Assembly (NCBI GenBank): GCA_023444445.1
Contig: JAEXMK010000045.1
Location: 1 to 25,830 of the forward strand
Direction of reading: 5' to 3'
DNA: 25,830 bases
Origin: Pseudomonadota bacterium
GTDB lineage: Bacteria; Pseudomonadota; Alphaproteobacteria; Rhizobiales; Rhizobiaceae
A program made the translations under genes and the position numbers. Under the pieces are notes generated by a model. It was not told the DNA's origin. It saw only the letters and a program-made list of their open reading frames with translations, and did not search any database. Of this stretch, positions 1-7,667 are shown one piece after another. Within the stretch, counting starts at the first letter, position 1; each line of letters begins with the position of its first letter.

Positions 1-72
1 GTTTATGGCTCCGTCGCGGTCTTCACCGACCCCTATGGAAATCGCTGGGATCTTCTTCAGCCGCGCGGCTGA
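1..72 (+). CDS. C-terminal end of a glyoxalase/VOC-fold protein (partial)
   Basis: Reading frame 1 is open from the window edge to a TGA at 70-72 and encodes only the last 23 residues. They include the stretch DPYGNRWDLLQP, which closely resembles the final beta strand of vicinal-oxygen-chelate proteins (glyoxalase, bleomycin-resistance and PhnB-like families), where a D-P-x-G-N-x-W/F-x-L motif is usual. The active-site metal ligands would lie mostly upstream, outside the window, so substrate and activity cannot be judged. The gene runs in the same direction as trpS, with about 100 bases between its stop and the trpS start. The family assignment rests on this single short motif. Confidence 0.6.
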   Translation, partial: VYGSVAVFTDPYGNRWDLLQPRG

Positions 73-175
73 CTGGCCCTGAAACCGCTTGATTGCGAGG
101 GGCTGCGGGTGCATAAGCGCGCGTGCAATTCCAATCACGGGGCGGGGCCCTCCACAAGCCTTTTCGAGGACGACA

Positions 176-1240
176 ATGAACGCATTCAAGCCGCTGGTTT
201 TCTCGGGCGTCCAGCCGACCGGCAATCTGCATCTCGGCAATTATCTCGGCGCGATCCGCAAGTTCGTGGCGCTGCAGGAGGATAACGACTGCATCTATTG
301 CGTCGTCGACATGCATGCCATCACCGCCCAGCTCGTTCACTCGGACCTGAAGGCGCAGACCCGCTCGATTGCGGCCGCCTTCATTGCAGCCGGTATCGAT
401 CCCGTGAAGCACATCGTTTTCAACCAGTCGGCCGTGCCGCAGCATGCGGAACTGGCATGGGTGTTCAACTGCGTGGCGCGTATCGGCTGGATGGAGCGCA
501 TGACGCAGTTCAAGGACAAGTCCGGCAAGAATGCCGAACAGGTCTCGCTTGGACTGCTCGCCTATCCTAGCCTGATGGCCGCCGACATTCTCGTCTACCG
601 TGCTACACATGTGCCCGTCGGCGATGACCAGAAGCAGCACCTGGAACTCGCCCGCGACATCGCCCAGAAATTCAACATCGATTTCGGCGGCCATATCCGC
701 AACGCCGGGCTGGGCGTTGATATCACGGTTGGCGACGAGCCGGTCCATGCCTATTTCCCGATGGTGGAGCCGCTGATCGGTGGCCCCGCGCCGCGCGTCA
801 TGTCTTTGAAGGACGGCACCAAGAAGATGTCGAAGTCCGATCCTTCCGATCTGTCGCGCATCAACCTGATGGATGATGTCGATGCGATCTCGAAGAAGAT
901 CAAGAAGGCAAAGACCGATCCGGACGCGCTGCCGGGCGAAGTGGAAGGACTGAAGGGTCGCCCGGAGGCCGAAAACCTCGTCGGCATCTATGCTGCGCTT
1001 TCCGACAAGACCAAAGCGGATGTGCTTTCGGAATTCGGTGGCCAGCAGTTTTCCACCTTCAAGCCGGCCCTCGTTGAGCTTGCCGTCAATGCCCTTGCAC
1101 CTGTTAACAACGAGATGCGCCGCCTTCTCGACGATCCGACCCATATCGACGCCATCCTCAAGGAGGGCGGGGAACGCGCAGGCACGATTGCCGAAAAGAC
1201 GATGAACGAGGTGCGTGATATCATCGGCTTCCTGCGCTGA
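176..1240 (+). CDS. trpS: Tryptophanyl-tRNA synthetase
   Basis: Class I aminoacyl-tRNA synthetase that activates tryptophan with ATP and loads it on tRNA-Trp in the cytoplasm. The product has 354 residues, a normal length for alphaproteobacterial TrpS. The HIGH-type signature is [10 protein letters not shown] (residues 14-23) and the KMSKS loop is exact at residues 217-221. An in-frame start exists at base 89, but it would add 29 residues that look unrelated to the family. ATG 176 follows a GAGGA ribosome site at 166-170 with 5 bases of spacing and gives the expected N-terminus [11 protein letters not shown], so I chose it. A strong hairpin terminator follows at 1301-1325, so the gene is probably the end of a transcription unit. 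In relatives I recall mviN/murJ nearby upstream, which would fit beyond the window edge. Confidence 0.96.
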   Translation: MNAFKPLVFSGVQPTGNLHLGNYLGAIRKFVALQEDNDCIYCVVDMHAITAQLVHSDLKAQTRSIAAAFIAAGIDPVKHIVFNQSAVPQHAELAWVFNCVARIGWMERMTQFKDKSGKNAEQVSLGLLAYPSLMAADILVYRATHVPVGDDQKQHLELARDIAQKFNIDFGGHIRNAGLGVDITVGDEPVHAYFPMVEPLIGGPAPRVMSLKDGTKKMSKSDPSDLSRINLMDDVDAISKKIKKAKTDPDALPGEVEGLKGRPEAENLVGIYAALSDKTKADVLSEFGGQQFSTFKPALVELAVNALAPVNNEMRRLLDDPTHIDAILKEGGERAGTIAEKTMNEVRDIIGFLR

Positions 1241-1300
1241 CAGGTCGCTGCCTCGTGCTTGCGGCGGGCGGTTTGCGCCTGCCGTGATTTGATATAATCT

Positions 1301-1325
1301 CCGCCCGAACCGTCGGGCGGTTTTT
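1301..1325 (+). terminator. Rho-independent terminator after trpS
   Basis: A perfect 8-bp stem (CCGCCCGA at 1301-1308 and TCGGGCGG at 1313-1320) with an ACCG tetraloop is followed directly by five T residues at 1321-1325. It sits 60 bases after the trpS stop and 30 bases before the next start codon, so it should end trpS transcription. A TATAAT hexamer lies immediately upstream (1293-1298), but no good -35 box stands at the right distance. Confidence 0.85.
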
Positions 1326-1355
1326 CGGATCACGGCGGACCTAAGGGAGTGCGGA

Positions 1356-1847
1356 ATGGTTTCAAAACGGCTGTCGCGTCTGGAAGGGCATCGTCGCAAG
1401 TTTCTCGCCGTTATCGATGACACACCGGAATGCGAAAGGGCCGTGCACTATGCCGGTCGGCGCGCCAAGAACTCCAATGGCGGACTGGTGCTGCTTTACA
1501 TGATCCCGGAAGGCGATTTTCAGCAATGGCTGGGTGTCGAGCAGATCATGCGGGCGGAAGCGCGTGAGGAAGCGGAAGCCACTCTCGCCAAGATCGCCCA
1601 GAAGGTACGCGAGACAATCGGCATCGAGCCGGAAGCAGTCATTCGAGAAGGCAGCCCCACCGAGCAGATTCATGGCTTGATCGAGGAAGACCGTGATATC
1701 GCCATTCTGGTGCTGGCTGCGGGATCGACGAAAGAAGGGCCGGGACCGCTGGTGTCCTCCATCGCCGGACGCGGTGCGGCCTTCCCGATCCCGGTGACTG
1801 TGCTGCCCGACACCTTGTCGGATGAGGAAATCGACGCACTCTGCTGA
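1356..1847 (+). CDS. UspA-like universal stress protein
   Basis: Small cytoplasmic protein of 163 residues with a universal-stress-protein fold. Strand 1 with its Asp pair (FLAVIDDTPE, near residues 16-25) is followed by a helix containing ERAVHYAGRRA, a strand LVLLYMIPEG, a long charged helix, and the IREGSPTEQI and IAILVLAAGS segments. It ends in the typical last strand FPIPVTVLPD. The usual ATP-loop pattern Gx2Gx9G(S/T) is only partly recognisable around residues 125-145, so nucleotide binding is uncertain. A GGGAG ribosome site precedes ATG 1356. The gene lies between the trpS terminator and the NifU-like gene and is probably transcribed alone. Its exact role is unknown; members of this family are linked to stress survival. 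Confidence 0.82.
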   Translation: MVSKRLSRLEGHRRKFLAVIDDTPECERAVHYAGRRAKNSNGGLVLLYMIPEGDFQQWLGVEQIMRAEAREEAEATLAKIAQKVRETIGIEPEAVIREGSPTEQIHGLIEEDRDIAILVLAAGSTKEGPGPLVSSIAGRGAAFPIPVTVLPDTLSDEEIDALC

Positions 1848-1884
1848 CCCTTGTTCGGGCAAGATTGAGGGGCTGACGATTTCT

Positions 1885-1899
1885 TGAATGTAATTATCA
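1885..1899. promoter_or_regulatory. Possible iron-responsive (IRO-type) operator ahead of the NifU-like gene
   Basis: The sequence fits TGA-N9-TCA exactly (TGA 1885-1887, TCA 1897-1899), with an AT-rich centre. This is the consensus I recall for the IRO box bound by RirA, the Rrf2-family iron regulator of rhizobia. It lies just upstream of a candidate promoter. Because only six positions are fixed, a chance match in a gap this size is a real possibility (a few percent). Confidence 0.35.
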
Positions 1900-1907
1900 T
1901 GTCAGGG

Positions 1908-1936
1908 CTTGAAGTGTCGCTTCGCCGGGCGTATTT
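1908..1936 (+). promoter_or_regulatory. Candidate sigma-70 promoter for the NifU-like gene
   Basis: CTTGAA at 1908-1913 and GTATTT at 1931-1936 are separated by 17 bases. They resemble the rhizobial housekeeping consensus CTTGAC-N17-CTATAT, with one mismatch at -35 and more at -10. Transcription would begin near 1943, about 47 bases before the start codon. This is a pattern match only. Confidence 0.35.
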
Positions 1937-1989
1937 TTGGAAGAATTCTAAATTACGGGGCGTGAACCGCGACCTCGAAGGAGATGACG

Positions 1990-2553
1990 ATGTTCATTCA
2001 GACGGAAGCCACGCCCAACCCCGCCACGCTGAAGTTCCTGCCGGGCAAGGTGGTGCTGGAAAGCGGGACTGCGGAGTTCCTCAATGCGTCGCAGGCGCAG
2101 GCTTCGCCGCTCGCGGAACGCCTCTTCACGATTCCGGGCGTCACCGGCGTCTACTTCGGTTTTGATTTCATCACGGTCACCAAGGATGATGCGGAATGGC
2201 AGCATCTGAAGCCTGCCATCCTCGGCTCGATCATGGAGCACTTCATGTCCGGCCGGCCGATCATGGGCACGGCGATTGCCGCCGAAGTCTCGGACGAGGA
2301 AGGTGAGTTCTTCGAAGAGGGGGACGAAACCATTGTCGCCACCATCAAGGAACTGCTGGACAGCCGCGTTCGCCCGGCCGTGGCGCAGGATGGCGGTGAT
2401 ATCACCTTCCGCGGTTTTCGTGACGGCACCGTGTTCCTGAACATGAAAGGCGCCTGCTCGGGTTGCCCGTCCTCAACCGCAACGCTGAAGCACGGCGTTC
2501 AGAACCTGCTTCGCCATTTCGTGCCAGAAGTGCGCGAAGTCGAAGCGGTATGA
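1990..2553 (+). CDS. NifU-like / Nfu-type iron-sulfur cluster scaffold protein
   Basis: Protein of 187 residues with two recognisable parts. The N-terminal Nfu domain begins FIQTEATPNPATLKFLPG, the hallmark of mitochondrial Nfu1-like proteins. The C-terminal NifU-like domain (about residues 105-187) carries the CxxC cluster-binding pair C156 and C159 in the context GACSGCPSS. Such proteins hold a 4Fe-4S cluster at a dimer interface and pass it to client enzymes; MiaB, encoded further along, belongs to a class of enzymes needing two such clusters. ATG codons occur at 1984 and 1990. AAGGAG at 1978-1983 touches the first but sits 6 bases from the second, so 1990 is preferred. A possible iron box and promoter lie upstream. 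TsaB starts 16 bases after the stop. Confidence 0.92.
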   Translation: MFIQTEATPNPATLKFLPGKVVLESGTAEFLNASQAQASPLAERLFTIPGVTGVYFGFDFITVTKDDAEWQHLKPAILGSIMEHFMSGRPIMGTAIAAEVSDEEGEFFEEGDETIVATIKELLDSRVRPAVAQDGGDITFRGFRDGTVFLNMKGACSGCPSSTATLKHGVQNLLRHFVPEVREVEAV

Positions 2554-2569
2554 TCCTGTAAGTCAGGCC

Positions 2570-3238
2570 ATGATTGTTCTTGCACTCGACACGTCAGGTG
2601 TGGATTGTTCCGCCTGCATTTATGACAGCGCCTCTGACAGGGTGCTCGGCGAGGTCTGCGAAACGATCGGCAAGGGCCATGCCGAGAGGCTGATGGCCGT
2701 CATTGACGGGGCCCTGCAGCAGGCGCAATTGCCGCTGCAGAAGGTCGAGCGCATCGCTGTGACCATCGGTCCCGGATCCTTCACGGGCATCCGGGTCGGT
2801 GTTGCCGCCGCGCGGGGTTTTGCCCTGTCGCTTGGTGTCGAAGCTGTCGGGGTCACGACGCTCGAGACGCTTGCCTTGTCTCACCTGGCCGGAAATCCCG
2901 GCCGGCCCGTGGCTGTCGGGCTCGACGCCAAACGCGGCGAAACCTATCTCCAGACATTCGGTACGGGTGGATTGCCGCTCAACGAGGCAGCACTTCTGTC
3001 TCTGGACGACGCCACAGCTGTTCTTTCCGGTTTCGATGGCGCTGTCATCGGCTCCGCCGCGCCGCTGTTTGCAGGCGAGGAAACCGGGTCCGGTCCGGAC
3101 CATTTCCCGATTGCTTTCGTCGCTCGTGCTGGCGCGCGCAAGCCGGCCGGCCAACCGAAACCCGCACCGCTTTATCTGCGCGGACCGGATGCCCGGCCAC
3201 AGACCGGTTTTGCGCTGGCACGCCAGGACGTTGCCTGA
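2570..3238 (+). CDS. tsaB: tRNA threonylcarbamoyladenosine biosynthesis protein TsaB
   Basis: Protein of 222 residues with the ASKHA fold. TsaB is the partner of TsaD and TsaE in transferring threonylcarbamoyl to A37 of tRNAs that read ANN codons. The N-terminus ILALDTS-type strand (VLALDTSGVDCS, residues 3-14), the HAERLM segment (residues 37-42) and the family signature GPGSFTGIR (residues 67-75) are all present. A conserved segment near GLDAKRGETY marks the C-terminal half. The gene follows the NifU-like gene by 16 bases and precedes rimI by about 42 bases; the tsaB-rimI pair is very common in bacteria and supports both calls. The genes are probably cotranscribed. Confidence 0.94.
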   Translation: MIVLALDTSGVDCSACIYDSASDRVLGEVCETIGKGHAERLMAVIDGALQQAQLPLQKVERIAVTIGPGSFTGIRVGVAAARGFALSLGVEAVGVTTLETLALSHLAGNPGRPVAVGLDAKRGETYLQTFGTGGLPLNEAALLSLDDATAVLSGFDGAVIGSAAPLFAGEETGSGPDHFPIAFVARAGARKPAGQPKPAPLYLRGPDARPQTGFALARQDVA

Positions 3239-3280
3239 TACGGCATGCGTCAGTGCATGTTCTGATTCCCGATATTTGCG

Positions 3281-3775
3281 ATGTTTGACGATTACCTGAG
3301 CTGGAAACCCTATTTCGAAATCGTGCCGATGCAGCATGAGGATTGCGCCGCGGTGGCGGACTTGCATGCCTTGCGCTTCCCACGGCCGTGGAACGACGGG
3401 GAGTTTTCAGGCCTGCTGACGCAAGGCTCGGTTTTTGGCGCCGTCGCCCGCCAGACCAACGCATTTTTCAGCAAGCCGCTCGGCGGTTTCGTGCTGGCGC
3501 GGGAGGTTGCCGGCGAAGCGGAAATCCTCACGGTTGCCGTGGCCGACAGGTTCTCGCGCACCGGTCTCGGCTGGCGGCTGATGCAGTCGGCCGTACGTGA
3601 GGCGATGATGCGCGGCGCCGAAACCATGTTCCTCGAGGTAGATAACAACAATGCCTCCGCACTCGGGCTTTACAGGAAGCTCGGCTTCAAGACGGTTGCG
3701 GAGCGCAAGGCCTATTACACGGCCAAGGATGGAACAAAGTCGACGGCGCTTGTCATGCGCCGCGATCTTCGCTAG
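3281..3775 (+). CDS. rimI: GNAT N-acetyltransferase, RimI type
   Basis: Protein of 164 residues in the GNAT superfamily. In E. coli RimI acetylates the N-terminal alanine of ribosomal protein S18 using acetyl-CoA. The acetyl-CoA binding region reads RFSRTGLGWRLM (motif A, near residues 89-100), followed by MFLEVDNNNASALGLYRKLGF (motif B), which is the signature of the RimI branch. The protein runs slightly longer at its N-terminus than the enterobacterial form. The start at 3281 has no strong ribosome site, so coupling to tsaB is possible. Position directly after tsaB is the classical arrangement. The true substrate may be broader than S18. Confidence 0.88.
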   Translation: MFDDYLSWKPYFEIVPMQHEDCAAVADLHALRFPRPWNDGEFSGLLTQGSVFGAVARQTNAFFSKPLGGFVLAREVAGEAEILTVAVADRFSRTGLGWRLMQSAVREAMMRGAETMFLEVDNNNASALGLYRKLGFKTVAERKAYYTAKDGTKSTALVMRRDLR

Positions 3776-3838
3776 TTCCCTGCGACAGGCATTTTTTCGG
3801 CGAAAGCCGCAAACCGGAATTCTCAAAGGCCAGAAGAC

Positions 3839-4267
3839 GTGACAGACCTTTCAAAAACCTTGGAGGAGCTTTGTGCCGAACGCGGCATGCGGATGACCGA
3901 CCAACGCCGCGTCATCGCCCGCGTCCTTCAGGAATCGGCGGATCATCCCGATGTCGAGGAGCTGTATCGCCGTTCCTCTGCCGTCGACCCGCGCATCTCG
4001 ATTTCCACCGTCTACAGAACGGTGAAGCTGTTCGAGGATACAGGTATCATCGAACGCCACGATTTTCGCGATGGCCGCTCGCGTTATGAAACCGTGCCCG
4101 AAGAACACCACGATCACCTGATCGATCTGAAGAACGGCGTGGTTATCGAGTTTCATTCGGCCGAGATCGAGGCTCTTCAGGAAAAGATCGCCCGCGAGCA
4201 CGGTTTTAAGCTCGTGGATCATCGGCTGGAACTTTATGGCGTGCCGTTGAAACCCGACGAACGCTGA
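3839..4267 (+). CDS. Fur-family metalloregulator, probably the Mn-responsive Mur type
   Basis: Transcription regulator of 142 residues with the Fur architecture: an N-terminal winged helix (residues 15-85, with SISTVYRTVKLFEDTGII at 54-71) and a C-terminal metal-binding dimerisation domain with HHDH at 90-93. The CxxC pair of E. coli Fur (C93, C96) is replaced here: the equivalent stretch HDHLIDLKNG has Asp and Asn at those places, and the only cysteine is C12. From family knowledge, rhizobial proteins of this kind (Mur) sense manganese and repress the sitABCD transporter, while RirA controls most iron genes. The start is GTG at 3839, preceded by AAAGG-like sequence; no nearby ATG gives the conserved N-terminus. 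It could still be a true Fur; the fold call is firm, the ligand is inferred. Confidence 0.93.
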   Translation: MTDLSKTLEELCAERGMRMTDQRRVIARVLQESADHPDVEELYRRSSAVDPRISISTVYRTVKLFEDTGIIERHDFRDGRSRYETVPEEHHDHLIDLKNGVVIEFHSAEIEALQEKIAREHGFKLVDHRLELYGVPLKPDER

Positions 4268-4297
4268 GACGCCGGTGGACAAGCGGGCGTTCCCATC

Positions 4298-5092
4298 ATG
4301 ATGTGGCTTCGGACAGCCTATATCGCGATCGTTCTTCTGATCGTGACGCTCATATTGCTGCCGTTGCAACTCCTGGGGCTTGCCTTCGACTGGCGGCTGC
4401 GCCGCCGCATTCCGCGCATCTGGCATCGTATCGCCTGTCACGTTCTCGGCATCCGCGTGCATGTGCATGGGGATGTGGAGCGGGCAAAACCACTGATGCT
4501 GGCGGTCAACCACGCCTCGTGGAAGGATATCCTCGTTCTCGGCAGCATTGCCGATGTGGTGTTCATCGCCAAGACCGAAGTGCGCGACTGGCCGGTTTTC
4601 GGCTGGCTCGCCCGGCTGCAGAAAAGCATCTTCGTTCAGCGCGAACAGAAGCGCAGCACGGGCGCGCAGGTGAGCGAGATCGCCAGCCGCATGGCCGACG
4701 GCGAGATCGTCGTCCTTTTCCCCGAAGGCACGACCTCGGACGGCAACCGCATGCTGGCCGTCAAATCCTCCCTGTTCGGTGCCGCCTCCACCGCCGCTGA
4801 GCAGGTTCCGGGTAAGCTGGTCTACGTGCAGCCTGTCGCCATCGCCTATACGCGGGTGCAGGGCATGGCCATGGGGCGTTACCACCGGATCATTGCCGCC
4901 TGGCCGGGCAGCATCACGCTGGTGCCGCATCTGCTTGGTGTCATCAAGGCGGGCGCTATCGATGTCGATGTGACTTTCGGGGAGAGCGTTCCGTTTCACA
5001 GCACGGATAACCGCAAGCGTCTTGCAACCGATATAGCCGCCGCGATCCGCAACATGCTGGCCTTCAGCCTGCGCGGCGGCTGGCGCAAATAG
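4298..5092 (+). CDS. plsC: 1-acyl-sn-glycerol-3-phosphate acyltransferase (PlsC family)
   Basis: Inner-membrane-associated enzyme of 264 residues. PlsC transfers a second acyl chain to lysophosphatidic acid to give phosphatidic acid. One hydrophobic membrane segment spans about residues 8-28. The acyltransferase HX4D motif is NHASWKD (H72 and D77) and the phosphate-binding motif is FPEGTTS (from residue 141). ATG codons at 4298 and 4301 are both possible; neither has a good ribosome site, and the gene follows the fur-family stop by 30 bases, so translation may depend on the upstream gene. Rhizobia carry several PlsC-like proteins, some acting on ornithine lipids, so lysophosphatidic acid is the likeliest but not the only substrate. 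Confidence 0.87.
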   Translation: MMWLRTAYIAIVLLIVTLILLPLQLLGLAFDWRLRRRIPRIWHRIACHVLGIRVHVHGDVERAKPLMLAVNHASWKDILVLGSIADVVFIAKTEVRDWPVFGWLARLQKSIFVQREQKRSTGAQVSEIASRMADGEIVVLFPEGTTSDGNRMLAVKSSLFGAASTAAEQVPGKLVYVQPVAIAYTRVQGMAMGRYHRIIAAWPGSITLVPHLLGVIKAGAIDVDVTFGESVPFHSTDNRKRLATDIAAAIRNMLAFSLRGGWRK

Positions 5093-5157
5093 CGGCGTCG
5101 TAGCTTTTCCGGCATTTTTCTGTTTAATCTGACCGCGAAAAACACTAGATAGCCGCC

Positions 5158-6561
5158 ATGACCCAGGAAACACTTGGCCTCGACGCCCTACCCGTGAACG
5201 CCCGTGAAGGCGCAAACAGCCGCAAGGTTTTTATCAAGACCTATGGCTGTCAGATGAATGTTTACGATTCCGTCCGCATGAGCGATGCGCTGGCGAAGGA
5301 TGGTTACGTTCAGACGGAGGATATGGGAGAAGCGGATCTGGTTCTCTTGAACACCTGTCACATCCGCGAAAAGGCAGCAGAGAAGGTTTACTCCGCGCTC
5401 GGCCGGCTGCGTGACATGAAAAAGTCGCGCGAAGAGCAGGGCCGGGAATTCATGATCGGCGTTGCCGGTTGCGTGGCGCAGGCGGAAGGCGAGGAAATCC
5501 TGCGCCGTGCCCCCGCCGTCGACGTCGTCATCGGCCCTCAGACCTATCACCGCCTGCCCGACGCCTTGAAGCGCGTGCGTGGTGGCGAGCGTGTCATTGA
5601 GACGGAATATGCGGTTGAGGATAAGTTCGAGCACCTGCCGGTCGCCGAAAAATCGACATTGCGCACACGCGGCGTCACCGCGTTTTTGACGGTGCAGGAA
5701 GGTTGCGACAAGTTCTGTACCTTCTGTGTCGTGCCGTATACGCGCGGTTCGGAAGTGTCACGCCCGGTGCGCCAGATTGTCGATGAAGCGATGAAGCTCG
5801 TCGATGCCGGCGTGCGCGAGATCACACTGCTCGGCCAGAATGTGAATGCCTGGCAGGGCGAGGGCCCGAAGGGTGAGAAATGGGGCCTTGCAGAGCTGCT
5901 GTATCGTCTGGCGGAGATTCCCGGCCTCGCACGGCTTCGCTACACCACCAGCCACCCGCGCGATATGGATGACCGGCTGATAGGCGCCCATCGCGATCTG
6001 CGCATCCTCATGCCTTATTTGCACCTGCCGGTACAGTCAGGCTCTGACCGCATACTGAAGGCGATGAACCGCCGTCACACCGGTGAGGAATATATCAGGC
6101 TTATCGAAAAGATTCGCGTCGCCCGCCCTGATATCGCCATGTCCGGGGATTTTATTGTCGGCTTCCCCGGTGAGACTGATCGTGATTTCGAAGATACGAT
6201 GGCGATGGTCGAGACGGTGAAATACGCCCAGGCCTTTTCGTTCAAATATTCCACCCGCCCCGGCACGCCGGGAGCCGATCTGACAGATCAGGTTGCAGAA
6301 GACGTGAAGGCCGAGCGGCTGGAGAGATTGCAGACGCTGTTGCTGCGGCAGCAGAAGGAATTTGCGGAGTCGCTTGTCGGAAAGACCATGGATGTGCTGC
6401 TGGAAAAGCCCGGCCGCATGACTGAACAGTTGATAGGTCGCTCTCCGTGGCTGCAATCCGTGAATCTTGATGCAAAGACGTTGAAAATCGGTGACATTGT
6501 TAATGTACGAATCACCGCAACGGGTCCAAACAGCTTGTTTGCCGAGGTGGCAGGGAGTTAG
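5158..6561 (+). CDS. miaB: tRNA-2-methylthio-N6-isopentenyladenosine37 methylthiotransferase
   Basis: Radical-SAM methylthiotransferase of 467 residues that adds the methylthio group to i6A37 of tRNAs reading UNN codons. The N-terminal UPF0004 domain carries three cysteines for the auxiliary 4Fe-4S cluster (C31 in KTYGCQMN, C67 in [10 protein letters not shown]105 in GVAGCVAQ). The radical-SAM triad is CDKFCTFC (C183, C187, C190). A C-terminal TRAM domain follows from about residue 400 and ends in LFAEVAGS. MiaB rather than its relatives (MtaB, RimO) is supported by the family sequence MNVYDSVRM and by position ahead of phoH-ybeY-corC-lnt. The start lacks a clear Shine-Dalgarno site; 65 bases separate it from the plsC-like gene. 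Confidence 0.96.
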   Translation: MTQETLGLDALPVNAREGANSRKVFIKTYGCQMNVYDSVRMSDALAKDGYVQTEDMGEADLVLLNTCHIREKAAEKVYSALGRLRDMKKSREEQGREFMIGVAGCVAQAEGEEILRRAPAVDVVIGPQTYHRLPDALKRVRGGERVIETEYAVEDKFEHLPVAEKSTLRTRGVTAFLTVQEGCDKFCTFCVVPYTRGSEVSRPVRQIVDEAMKLVDAGVREITLLGQNVNAWQGEGPKGEKWGLAELLYRLAEIPGLARLRYTTSHPRDMDDRLIGAHRDLRILMPYLHLPVQSGSDRILKAMNRRHTGEEYIRLIEKIRVARPDIAMSGDFIVGFPGETDRDFEDTMAMVETVKYAQAFSFKYSTRPGTPGADLTDQVAEDVKAERLERLQTLLLRQQKEFAESLVGKTMDVLLEKPGRMTEQLIGRSPWLQSVNLDAKTLKIGDIVNVRITATGPNSLFAEVAGS

Positions 6562-6601
6562 AGTGAGGAGCCGACACTGATTGGGACAGGAGCCTGACCG
6601 C

Positions 6602-7657
6602 TTGAACGCACACGAATTGGTATCAAATTCATCGCGCCAGCCACGCCAAGCCGCGACCGACGCCAATCACTTCGTCCTCACGTTCGAGAATAACAGGATA
6701 GCGGGAGAGCTATTCGGTCAGTTCGATCAGAACCTGAAGCTTCTGGAGCAGCGCCTTAATATCGACGCCCGACCGCGTGGCAACTCCGTCGCCATCACCG
6801 GCGATGTCGTGGCTACCAATCAGGCCCGCCGCGCGCTGGATTTCCTTTATGAGCGCCTGCTGAAGGGCGGAACCGCCGAGGTCTCCGATGTGGAAGGCGC
6901 GATCCGTATGGCCATGGCCGCGGACGACCAGCTGACCTTGCCGACGATGGAGCGCAAGGCGAAGATTTCGATGGCGCAGATTTCCACCCGCAAGAAGACG
7001 ATCGCTGCCCGCACGCCGACGCAGGATGTCTACATGCGGGCGCTGGAGCAGTCCGAACTGGTTTTCGGCGTCGGCCCCGCCGGCACCGGCAAGACCTATC
7101 TGGCCGTCGCTCATGCCGCACAGCTTCTGGAGCGCGGCGCGGTCGACCGCATCATCCTGTCGCGTCCTGCGGTGGAAGCGGGCGAACGCCTAGGTTTCCT
7201 GCCGGGCGACATGAAGGAAAAGGTCGATCCCTATCTCCGCCCGCTTTACGACGCGCTTTATGACATGATGCCGGGTGACAAGGTGTAGCGTGCCATTCAG
7301 GCAGGCGTCATCGAAATCGCGCCGCTGGCTTTCATGCGCGGCCGTACCCTTGCCAATGCTGCCGTCATTCTGGATGAAGCCCAGAACACCACGACCAAGC
7401 AGATGAAGATGTTCCTTACTCGACTTGGTGAGAACGGCCGCATGATCGTGACCGGTGACCCAAGCCAGGTGGACCTTCCGCGCGGCGTGAAGTCCGGTCT
7501 TGTCGAAGCCCTTCAAATCCTCACCGATGTGGAAGGTGTGTCCGTCGTGCGCTTCAAGGATGTCGATGTCGTCCGCCATCCCATGGTGGCACGCATTGTC
7601 CGGGCTTATGAATCCCACACGGCCGTGCCGGATGAAAGCCTCGTGAAGGGCAGCTGA
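6602..7657 (+). pseudogene. phoH: PhoH-like (YbeZ) ATPase, interrupted by an in-frame amber codon
   Basis: The frame encodes a PhoH/YbeZ-type P-loop ATPase that would have 351 codons. PhoH-like proteins partner YbeY in RNA metabolism. Walker A is GPAGTGKT (residues 158-165); Walker B is [10 protein letters not shown], with D258 and E259. Between them codon 229, at 7286-7288, is TAG. Relatives read roughly GDKVERAI here, so a single GAG-to-TAG change explains it. The frame continues, fully family-like, to a TGA at 7655-7657. Translation would end after 228 residues, without Walker B or sensor segments. An internal ATG at 7334 could restart but has no clear ribosome site. TTG 6602 is preferred as the start because AGGAG stands 9 bases upstream and the N-terminus LNAHELVS fits the family; TTG 6581, also with a GAGGAG, is an alternative. 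The cause may be a real mutation or a sequencing error. Confidence 0.9.
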
Positions 7658-7667
7658 CCTAAAGACA

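Noticed and set aside
23..1423. Minus-strand open frame of 466 codons opposite trpS
   Set aside because: Shadow of trpS; it also crosses the trpS terminator and has no family resemblance.
3851..5215. Minus-strand open frame of 454 codons opposite fur-family and plsC genes
   Set aside because: It spans two well-supported genes and their gap, has no recognisable domain, and arises from the lack of stops in the complementary frame of GC-rich coding DNA.
6581..6601. TTG at 6581 as the phoH start
   Set aside because: It has a possible GAGGAG site, but TTG 6602 has AGGAG at good spacing and gives the N-terminus expected for the family; kept only as an alternative.
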